Shown here in pieces: positions 56,330 to 64,000 of a stretch of 64,000 nt of DNA; the first letter of the stretch is position 1, and every line of letters starts with the position of its first letter. The notes under the pieces are model-generated. The model searched no databases. It had not been told where the DNA came from and saw only the letters and a program-made list of their open reading frames with translations. Origin of the DNA: Tomocerus qinae (lineage: Eukaryota > Arthropoda > Collembola > Entomobryomorpha > Tomoceridae); assembly GCA_020055645.1 (NCBI GenBank), contig CM034548.1, positions 33,034,201-33,098,200 of the forward strand, read 5' to 3'. Position numbers and translations under genes: made by a program.

Positions 56330-56368
56330 CAAAGAATTACTTTGAAAGCCCCTTAAAAATTTATCCCT

Positions 56369-56377
56369 GAAGTTAGG
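56369..56377 (+). repeat. Right target-site duplication of the 1-kb element
   Basis: GAAGTTAGG, identical to 55366-55374. It is followed by TCGATTTTCAG, which continues the tandem-repeat unit broken on the left side. Confidence 0.8.
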
Positions 56378-56771
56378 TCGATTTTCAGTTATTTTTGTTT
56401 TCCCCCACTTCCTCTGTCAGGGGATGACTATCACCAATTTAGTAGTGTATAATTGACCTGTGTGCTTTTAATCGAGCTATTTCACGACTTTGCGATGAAT
56501 GTAGTCGAAATTACAACGATTTTTAGTTGTTTTTAAGTTTCAAACCCCTTCCCCGGACAGGGGGTGTGACCGTTTTTGCCCATTTACGAACTCGATGTTA
56601 CTATTGATCTCTGGTTAACGTAAAAAAAATTTGCACTGATCTCATTCAGTTCGAAAGTTATCGTGCTTACGGCGGCAGACAGACAGATTGGGAATTCCTA
56701 TAAAGCGGTGTTGCACACCACTTAGTAAACATATGGCTATCAATTTTGTTATAGCGAGAAATAAATTATGT

Positions 56772-56955
56772 GCATCTGGCAAGGGCGTATCCATAAATCA
56801 AATAAAGGGGGTGCTTAAACATACCAGCAGATTTTTATTATGTATAAAACTATTTTTTATCATTTTTCGAGAATTATCTAGTGTGTTTTTGTGAAATTTA
56901 GGGGGTGCTTAAGCACCCTAGCACCCCCCCCCCTAAATACGTCCTTGGCATCTGG
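56772..56955. mobile_element. 168-bp hAT MITE with 8-bp target duplication
   Basis: GCATCTGG at 56772-56779 is repeated at 56948-56955. Between them the element begins CAAGGGCGTAT and ends with the inverse of CAAGGACGTAT (56780-56947). An 8-bp duplication and CA-starting short inverted ends are hAT hallmarks. Inside, GGGTGCTTAAGCACCC (56903-56918) is a perfect palindrome, and GGGGGTGCTTAA also occurs at about 56808. No transposase. Confidence 0.8.
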
Positions 56956-57830
56956 TATACTTTAATTTCTCATTTTTACTTTACTATTTTGGAACATTAA
57001 AAGTGAAAATGTATGACAGAAAGTAATTTTTGGAAGCAAAGCTGAAATTCTGCGGAAAATAGATCATTTCTTATCTTACTCAATTTGCCTAACCTAAAAA
57101 ATTAAGGTGTTAGGCCGACATAATTTCGATTCATTTCTCTATTTATAGCCTTCGTTGCATATTTAAAGTGCCAATTGATTAGACCAAATCAATTGATTGT
57201 CTTGAATTGTCTCAATTGACCAATATCTATGTAAAATAGTTGTGTTGGTTGGAATCTTACAACATCCTTTGAGAGGGCCCCTACTGAAAACTAGCACCCT
57301 CTACACATATGTATGTAATATTTTCCGATATATTTCATTCGTAGTTACTATTCATTTTATATTATGTTATTATGTACTTTATATATTTGTACCTTTTAGG
57401 TGAGTGTTAACTTTATAGTATTCATTTTTACAAAAGTTCAAGAATTGTGCTAATTAAGATTCCGGAGATTTTTTCCCTTTCGATTTGATTGCATGTAATT
57501 CTGTCATTCATGAGTACCTAAAGAGAAGCACAAGGAGGAGCACAATATTCCAAATTATTGTGAGGAGCATTCACTCTCTTCTACATTGAGCAGAAACTGT
57601 ATCAGGATAGACTGCTAAGATCTCGAAAGAAAGCTTCCTTTTCCCGAATGCGGGAGAACATCTTCTATGTTACAAACCAGCTAAGCTTCTAAATGGTAGC
57701 TGTATACGCTTTTTTTCGCCAAATTTACACAGACAAGCCTTCGTACAGAACATCGAATCGAAGAGCTTTGCGTTTGCTATTATGCTTTGGTATAAGGTGT
57801 ATAGGTGTACGTATTGTAAATATTATAAGA

Positions 57831-58182
57831 ATTTAATCCTTCCTAAGATGCAGCTAAAAGAACAAAATTGTAATCAGCCAATAACTAAAAAGCTTTTCAA
57901 CATCACTTTGAATGTTTTATATATTAGAAAGTCATTTCTGGTCTCCAGTCTTCATTCTTCATAATAGAGCTAAAATTACAGTTTTCTCTATAATCTAAGT
58001 GACGCGAACTTTTACAAATGATAGACGCAATGACTCAAATAACAGAAAAATTAGTGGAATTTGAGAAAGGGGCTGTGAACATAAAATTTACTACTTCATT
58101 ACAATGATTAGTCGTTATAGTCGTTAAGTACTTATTTAAATGTAAGCTAAGCTATATCAAAATGATTGTACCTAAATGAATG
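57831..58182 (+). repeat. Dispersed repeat, copy B (~0.35 kb)
   Basis: Direct-orientation relative of 53972-54297. It carries extra bases, including a duplicated GTCGTTA-type stretch near 58110. Confidence 0.8.
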
Positions 58183-58407
58183 CTATATACCATGATTCCA
58201 TGGTCCAAATACAGGATCTTATAAAATATGTCTTCTCTAAGTCAATTTATCAATTTGCCTATAGATGTGAGGGAAGGTATTGACTATAGTGCTGCTGGGG
58301 TGGGAGACATTTCTCCTCATGCAGAAGAGAAAAGCTTTTGAAGGTACTTCAGCCAAATTCATAATGAAGGAAAGGCGATCTTCTGTTGGGAATACGCCGC
58401 ACTCATC

Positions 58408-58620
58408 CTTAAAAGGAAAACTAATAACCTGATATTAGGAAAACTGTTAAAGCTTTACGACAGACGAAAACTGAGTCTTATATTAGGAAAATTTGTGAAA
58501 GGAAAACTACATAGAAACCTAATATTAGGAGGAACCATAGTATTCTTCTCCTTAGTCGCAAATCTATGCCACCTTAGTAAGTCTATACCCTGTATTATTA
58601 GGAAAACTAGTAACAGTAGT
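58408..58620 (+). repeat. Degenerate short repeats around ATATTAGGAAAA
   Basis: The phrase TATTAGGA, usually followed by AAA, appears four times at irregular spacing (near 58433, 58480, 58521 and 58597), often with a nearby AAGGAAAACTA block. It is an irregular array without a fixed period. Confidence 0.4.
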
Positions 58621-59249
58621 GTTAAGCATAACATAGTTAAGTTAAGTCGCCTAAAAGGAATAAGATTCAGATATTTCAAAATCTGCCATTAAATTCCTTA
58701 TAGATACTTCGAGAAAATTTGTGTCAAAAATGAAAAATTGATGTCTACACTGTTAAAAATTTCTGCTACCGGGAACAAGATAACTGTAGCTTTAAGGAAA
58801 AATGCAGTAACAATACCAAAATCTTCACTAGATATCCGTAAAAATGTTACTATGTGTTCATCCTAAACCTAGGAGTAAGTGTCCATACAGTAACATTACC
58901 GAATTCAACATGGCGCACACTAAAATACGGTAATAATTACTGCATTTAGCATACGTGAGCATACACAACTCATGCATATACACTAAAAGCAACAGAAAAA
59001 TGCCAACTGCATGAGCAGCATGCACCAACATTGCACTTCTTTCTTTTGTTCAAACCAAAAAATCGAATTAATTGTCAGAATTAGCCGAAATTTGATAAAC
59101 TATTCACCGTTCTGGAACCACAATAGACCCTTCACCGGACTAAGAGTGTCTGTAGAACAGCTTGAACCTAATACAACTAAAACAAAAATTTGAGGTAAAC
59201 TATTTGTATTTAATCATATAGAATAAAAAAAAATTATTTACTACTTACT

Positions 59250-59304
59250 ATAATTATTATTGTTATTATTATTATTACTATAATTATTAATTATTATTAA
59301 ATTA
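59250..59304. repeat. TTA/TAA-rich simple repeat
   Basis: Irregular ATT/TTA trinucleotide run just upstream of the 260-bp array. Confidence 0.75.
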
Positions 59305-59356
59305 TGACTAAGTTAGAATCGTGTAGATAGATTGAAAAATTTTAAAATGCGTTTTT

Positions 59357-60241
59357 GAATCAATGTTTGATTACTTAGAAGGACCGTCGACAGAGGCTGA
59401 CAACTGCTGGGAAAAGGGCTATAGTGAAGGCTGACAAATAATATTTTGAACGTTCTACTACAATGGCTGCCAAATGCTACGAAAAGCGGTACGAAAGTGG
59501 CTGCCAAAAAAGGGCGTAAGTAAAAGTAAATTTTACAACAGAATTTATTGATGTAACTAAACACTAGAAAATGAACTTCCTAAATTATAAAATGGCATTT
59601 TTATATTTTTATTTAGGAATCAATGATTGATTATTTAGAAGGACCGTCGACAGAGGCTGACAACTGCTGGGAAAAAGGCAATATTGAAGGCTGACAAATA
59701 ATATTTTGAACGTTCTACTACAATGGCTGCCAAATGCTACAAAAAGCGGTACGAAAGTGGCTGCCAAATAAGGGCGTAAGTAAAAGTAAATTTTACAACA
59801 GAATCTATTGAGTTAACTAAATACTAGAAAAGGAACTTCCTAAATTATAAAATGGAATTTTTATATTTTTATTTAGGAATCAATGTTTGATTACTAAGAA
59901 GGACCGTCGACAGAGGCTGACAACTGCTGGGAAAAGGGCTAAAGGAAAGGCTGACAAATAATATTTCGAACGTTCTACTACAATGGCTGCCAAATGCTAC
60001 GGAAGGCGGTACGAAAGTGGCTACCAAGAAAAGTGGGTAAGTAAATGTAAATTCTACAACAGAGTTTATTGAGTTAACTAAATACTAGAAAAGGAAATTC
60101 CTAAATTATAAAATGGCATTTTTATATTTTTATTTAGGAATCAATGTTTGACTACTTAGAAGGACCGCCGACAGAGGCTGACAACTGCTGGTAAAAGGGC
60201 TATAGTGAAGGCTGACAAACAAATTTCGAATGTTCTACTAC
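59357..60241 (+). repeat. 260-bp tandem array, 3.4 copies, with exon/intron-like units
   Basis: Units start GAATCAATG at 59357, 59617, 59877 and 60138 (periods 260, 260, 261); the fourth stops after ~104 bp. Copies are highly similar. In each full unit a ~159-bp block is followed by a GTAAGT donor-like site (59516, 59776, 60037), and a TTTTTATTTAG acceptor-like site ends 101 bp later, immediately before the next GAATCAATG. The block itself holds an older internal duplication: GGCTGACAA/GGCTGCCAA occurs four times, and a GAAAAG-centred stretch occurs twice. All three forward frames of the block contain stops, so it is not coding as it stands. Confidence 0.88.
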
Positions 60242-60797
60242 CAGAAAATGGTGTACCTAGTTTTTACTAATTATGTGCATTGAACATCTTAAAAGTTAAC
60301 TATACAAATTTAAATTATAATAATTTATTTTAAATTTAATTAATATGTAAACCTACGTATAATACCTAAATAAAACTCAATTGTATTGTTATATGCTAAT
60401 TTTTAGTAATGTTTGATCATATTTTGATTGTAATTATTAATTATGTGCCTCCATTTAATTGACTACATTGCAATAAGTACCATTAAATTTAATATGGAAG
60501 GCTAAATGCTGCGGTTTTGCTTTTATTTTTATGTTACTGGAAATACAGTATCATATCTGGTAAACCGGTAATCATTACTGCATATATAGGTTTCATTCAT
60601 AGTGACTCCCGGTAGGAATCATGAGTACATTTTGGCTAATTTTTAATGTATATGCATGAGAAATGTTACTGCATTTTCACTTACTGCATTTACCGGGGTT
60701 CATAGCAATCCGAATATTGAAAACCCAGTGTTCAATGGCATCCGCGGATATGCAGTATGTTTTTACTAGATATGCAGTTAGTACTTTTAACAGTGTA

Positions 60798-62424
60798 CTG
60801 TTTAATTTTTACTTCATATTTTACAGAATGCAGTGAAAATTTGCTTTTATTTGATCCTTAAACAGTTTACTTTTCTTTCTCTTTGCACCTGGTCATAGTA
60901 CATAGGTAACTTGTAACTTTTCTATCTTTTCCCTTATCTGCAATCTGTACTGAAAGCCTGGATAAGAGACCTATAATATTATAGACCGTCGTCGTTTGTA
61001 GTAACAAGTATCCAGGAAGTTGAACTACGCTTTTAGCTTTAGCAGCTGATTTCTATTCCACCACACACACTCGCACTCTATAACTATGTATTTTTACTCC
61101 TGATACATATATTATTGTAATGATATTGTTATCTCTGGCTTGGTGTCTATATCCATTCCACAAGTTATCTTACTTGCTACTGCTGGCTGCTTCTACTACT
61201 CTGAAGAAATGGAGCATACGAAATTTCCTTGATTTCAGTGAACAGAATTTATTATTTCTAAATAATCCAACCGGAGTGCAACCTCCAAAACTTCAAAAAT
61301 CTCGAGATTAAAGTGCCATGCCAAACTTGTGCGTCACCTGTATTAATCTATCCAGTGTGTTGCTTGTAAAAACTGTTCAATCTGGTGCACGTACACAAAC
61401 AATAAGTAATTTTGCTTGTGAACATCACCTTTAGAGTTGCAAGTGCAAAATAATTTGCATTTTGACATTTATCATTGCATCCAGTAAATATTATTCAAAT
61501 CCCAAGCTAAACTTCCCTCTCTCCAATGAGCGTCAAAAATATTATATTGGAATGTAAAACAATAGGTAATAAAAGTTAGTGAACATTTAATGTTTAATGT
61601 CACCTCACCTGGCTGCAGATTTACTGAAGTTAATACTGCAGTAAGTTCCCACGTAGTTTAGGTAACAGCTGACTAGCCACCAGCTGACAGCACAAGTAAG
61701 CTTTATAGTTAAAATCCAGCAGGTGAAAAAATATTATTTATTACCTCCTCATTGTAAAACCATTTCGCAGTAGTCAGTTTAAATAGACCTACCTGCTTCA
61801 ATCAATATTAAACAATTTTGAAGGCTTGCTTGATAGGAAATTCCCTTGTGTACCAACTTACCTATTAGCATTATAATTAATTAATCTATTTCGGAAAATA
61901 TTAGCTAGACTACGAAATACTAAAACAAGCACAACATTGTAAAACATTTATTATTTATTTGACAGTTGCTTGACAAAGTTCTGAAAATTGTTGATACACC
62001 GTTTACGCAGTAAGATTCATTAGTTTGCTTATTCATTATTACAGCAACTGAAAATTTCTGACAGTTGACATTGCGTTATGTAGTTTGAAATAATGGTGAT
62101 AACCATAGTTGTAAATATATTAAGTTGTAAGTCATAAGTAGGATTTACTTTTGTTAGTAGAAATAAAATACAGTTTTACTATAGCTTCAGTGCCCATTTC
62201 CATTTAATAAATTTTGCATACAATTAAGCCTTAATTTTAGTTAAAAACCTTAAACTTGATGAAAAATAACTGTACCGTATAATTTTTCTTTTCTAACAGT
62301 ATCTTTTGTGGATTTGCTTACGGTGTGAAAAATAAATTGTGATACCGGATTCCCAGTAACCGAAGAACTGGCGTGGAATTAGAATAAAATATAGGAAATA
62401 TTTTACAGCCATATTACTACAACA
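60798..62424. other. Region upstream of Rab21, presumably promoter and 5' UTR
   Basis: No other gene recognised. Two acceptor-like sites precede the Rab21 ATG: TTTTCTTTTCTAACAG ending at 62299 and ATTTTACAG ending at 62408. The first has the better pyrimidine tract, so a 5' UTR intron is likely; the leading exon is not identified. A 63-codon frame at 61120-61311 shows no domain. Confidence 0.45.
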
Positions 62425-63356
62425 ATGGGTACAAATATGACCGGTTCGTCTTCGAGATCTTTCAACTTCAAAGTTGTATTACTTGGAGAAGGCTGCGTTG
62501 GTAAAACTTCTTTGGTGCTTCGATATGTTGAAGATAAATTTAATGATAAACATATCACAACATTGCAAGTAAGTCTATTCAGATTTATCTTAAGTATATA
62601 AAGAAATAAAGTTATGATTGAAAATATTGTGGAAATTAATCCTGCTTTTGTAATTGTTTTTAGGCTTCGTTTTTGCAAAAGAAGATCAATTTGTCCGGTC
62701 GTCGAATACAACTGGCTATTTGGGACACGGCTGGACAGGAAAGATTTCATGCTCTTGGACCAATTTATTACCGGGATGCTAATGGAGCGGTGTTAGTTTA
62801 CGATATAACTGATAAGGATTCGTTTGAAAAGGTAAAGGTTTCCCACTACACAAAATAAACATTGACAAATTAAATATTTTTGAAGATATAAAATCTTGTG
62901 ATAATTTTAAAATGTTTGCTGTATGGGTTTAAAAGGTTAAAAATTGGGTGAAAGAATTAAAGAAAATGCTGGGTAATGATATTTGCCTTTCGATTGCCGG
63001 TAACAAGACTGATCTGGAAAAGCAAAGGACTGTAACTGCTGAAGAAGCAGAACAGTAAGTAGCTAATAAGTCAAAGTTATTTTTATCTCGTGGGTTAATG
63101 GGTCATTAGTAATACAACTTTTATTATTAACTATTGTTTTCCTTTCAGTTATGCAACTTTGGTTGGTGCTCGACATTTCCATACGTCAGCCAAGTTAAAT
63201 CATAACATTGAGGAAGTATTTCTAGATTTAAGTGAGCGAATGGTGTCCGCTTCGGAAGGAGCAGTTAGAGGAAAACCCTCTGGACGACAAAATGTTCTAG
63301 TAGTGGAACAAGATTCAAACATTCCTCCTCCGGTGAAATCAGGATGCTGTGGCTAA
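62425..63356 (+). CDS. Rab21: Rab21 small GTPase
   Basis: Four coding exons: 62425-62568, 62664-62831, 62936-63054 and 63149-63356, 639 nt, 212 aa. Introns of 95, 104 and 94 nt are all GT-AG. Rab21 is a GTP-binding switch on early endosomes that controls endocytic traffic, including integrin recycling. All nucleotide-binding motifs are intact: P-loop GEGCVGKTS (21-29), DTAGQERF (69-76), NKTD (127-130), TSAK (156-159). Family-typical stretches [31 protein letters not shown] and [12 protein letters not shown] closely match the vertebrate protein. The C-terminus ends GCCG, giving the two cysteines for geranylgeranylation. The Ser-rich N-terminus is shorter than the Ala/Gly-rich human one (human about 225 aa). 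A second ATG at codon 5 could also serve as start; the first is used because both are in frame and precede the conserved core. The gene appears complete and functional. Confidence 0.97.
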
Positions 63357-63694
63357 GTTGTTTCAATTCCTGTAAATGTTCCCTTCAAACACTACTGTCA
63401 TCTTTCTACCAAAGTAATTCAATAATCACCTATTTGCTGGCCTATATGCGCTATGCGCATCCTATTTATCCAATTACTCAGTATACTTTAACTGTCGTCA
63501 CAATTGCAATGTTAGATAATTCTCTCGTCCAGCCAAATGAATAATCCGTTGTGAGTTTAGATTAGGTTTTGTGTATCTTTTGGGTACTTCATTATGATAG
63601 ATTGAGGTGTAAATACCCTAATAACTTTTCTTAACGTAAACAAAGTTCAATTTTTGAGTATATAATTAAGAAATGTGTTAACTGATTCCTTGTC

Positions 63695-63700
63695 AATAAA
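63695..63700 (+). promoter_or_regulatory. Rab21 poly(A) signal
   Basis: AATAAA about 340 nt after the stop codon, followed within 30 nt by T/GT-rich sequence (TTTAGTGTTTCTATTTTAG). A second AATAAA at 63785-63790 is an alternative. Confidence 0.6.
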
Positions 63701-64000
63701 AAAGGATTTCCTAATTTAGTGTTTCTATTTTAGTAATTTGTCAAAGTATTATCAGTGTGCAGCCTAGGCATTTTTAGAAGTGTAAATAAAATTAACGAGC
63801 TATCAAAATGCGGGTAGTAAAGAACATACCTGCGGAGAGGTTTACTCCTGTTTAGTTGAATGTTTTATAGTATTCACAGGTTTGGTCCTTCCAATCTCTT
63901 TCTATTCAAAGTGATATATATTTAGCAGTTATCTGTTCAAAGGTGGGGAAAGAATAAAATACAACAACGGAAAGCAATCATTTTACGCATCTTGAAATTT
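63701..64000. other. Downstream flank of Rab21
   Basis: No further gene seen. Another AATAAA lies near 63953, close to the window end. Confidence 0.5.

Larger units (their letters stand above)
55372..56368. mobile_element. Mutator-like TIR element, non-autonomous, 1 kb
   Basis: A perfect 32-bp inverted repeat (55388-55419 and 56321-56352, starting GGGGCTTTCAAAG) continues outward with mismatches to AGGGATA ends. A 6-9 bp duplication flanks it. Six GGCAGTAA-like motifs follow the left end and six in the opposite orientation precede the right end. A remnant frame at 55936-56199 resembles the N-terminal part of Mutator-like transposases. TIR plus a possible 9-bp duplication plus that fragment favour the Mutator-like class; the class is an inference. 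The element is too short to encode a complete transposase. Confidence 0.8.
55046..56600 (+). repeat. ~140-bp tandem array, four degenerate copies, interrupted by an insertion
   Basis: The landmark GAGCTAT/GAGCTAA occurs at 55053, 55189, 55331 and 56474. Spacings are 136 and 142 bp, then 140 bp once the 1-kb insertion (55372-56368 plus duplication) is left out. Shared blocks include a GATGAATCGAAC stretch, CGATTTTCAGTTAT and CACTTCCTCTGTCAGGGGAT. A tail at about 56641-56690 (CGAAAGTTATCGTGCTTACG followed by CAGACAGACAG) resembles a widespread arthropod repeat end. The class is unknown. Confidence 0.8.
58746..60797. mobile_element. 2.05-kb TIR element carrying an internal tandem array
   Basis: TACACTGTTAAAA at 58746-58758 is the exact reverse complement of 60785-60797. 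Further in, CTCATGCATATACACTAAAA (58969-58988) matches 60641-60660 inverted at 19 of 20 bases. Six TGCAGTA/TACTGCA heptamers sit near the two ends (58803, 58938, 60576, 60667, 60682, 60751). The ends abut TA, as in TA-targeting DNA transposons. No transposase frame is present; most of the interior is the 260-bp array at 59357-60241 plus a TTA-rich tract at 59250-59304. Superfamily not assigned. Confidence 0.65.

Noticed and set aside
59313..59564. 83-codon minus-strand frame across the first 260-bp unit
   Set aside because: It runs through the donor-like site and an AT-rich gap, with no domain; likely chance.
62403..62750. 115-codon minus-strand frame
   Set aside because: It lies antisense to Rab21 exons 1-2 and an intron and has no domain; it is a shadow of the real gene.

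Overview
The window looks like a gene-poor, AT-rich stretch of an animal genome, most likely an arthropod. Both recognisable genes are split by short introns (83-428 nt) with GT-AG borders, have eukaryote-only products, and are surrounded by tens of kilobases without open coding sequence. Small DNA-transposon derivatives are frequent. An insect is plausible, but nothing seen here fixes the order or species.

Layout. 1-4784: nothing recognisable. 4785-5832: a young fold-back element made almost entirely of two inverted arms, each holding a 32-bp minisatellite. 5833-21008: no supported gene. 21009-22854, minus strand: a five-coding-exon SINHCAF (FAM60A) gene, a subunit of the SIN3-histone deacetylase co-repressor, 341 aa. 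22855-41687: long non-coding tract with microsatellites, small hairpins, a palindromic TATA element ahead of a 50-codon ORF (37738-37960) and a CpG-rich patch near 38.8-38.96 kb. 41698-42492: a second fold-back element with C-rich/G-rich arms, flanked by a 10-bp target duplication; it splits an open reading frame. 42502-53971: non-coding, with one probable degenerate MITE. 53972-60797: a repeat nest holding a 0.33-kb dispersed duplication, a ~140-bp tandem array interrupted by a 1-kb Mutator-like element, a 168-bp hAT MITE, and a 2.05-kb terminal-inverted-repeat element that carries four 260-bp units with splice-site-like borders. 62425-63356, plus strand: a complete four-exon Rab21 GTPase gene (212 aa) with a poly(A) signal.

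The two genes are unrelated in function (nuclear chromatin repression; early-endosome traffic) and lie about 40 kb apart, so there is no operon-like logic. The most unusual content is in the repeats: two fold-back elements able to form long hairpin RNA, inverted subterminal motif arrays that look like transposase binding sites, one insertion whose empty site can be read from neighbouring tandem copies, and exon/intron-like units amplified inside a transposon.
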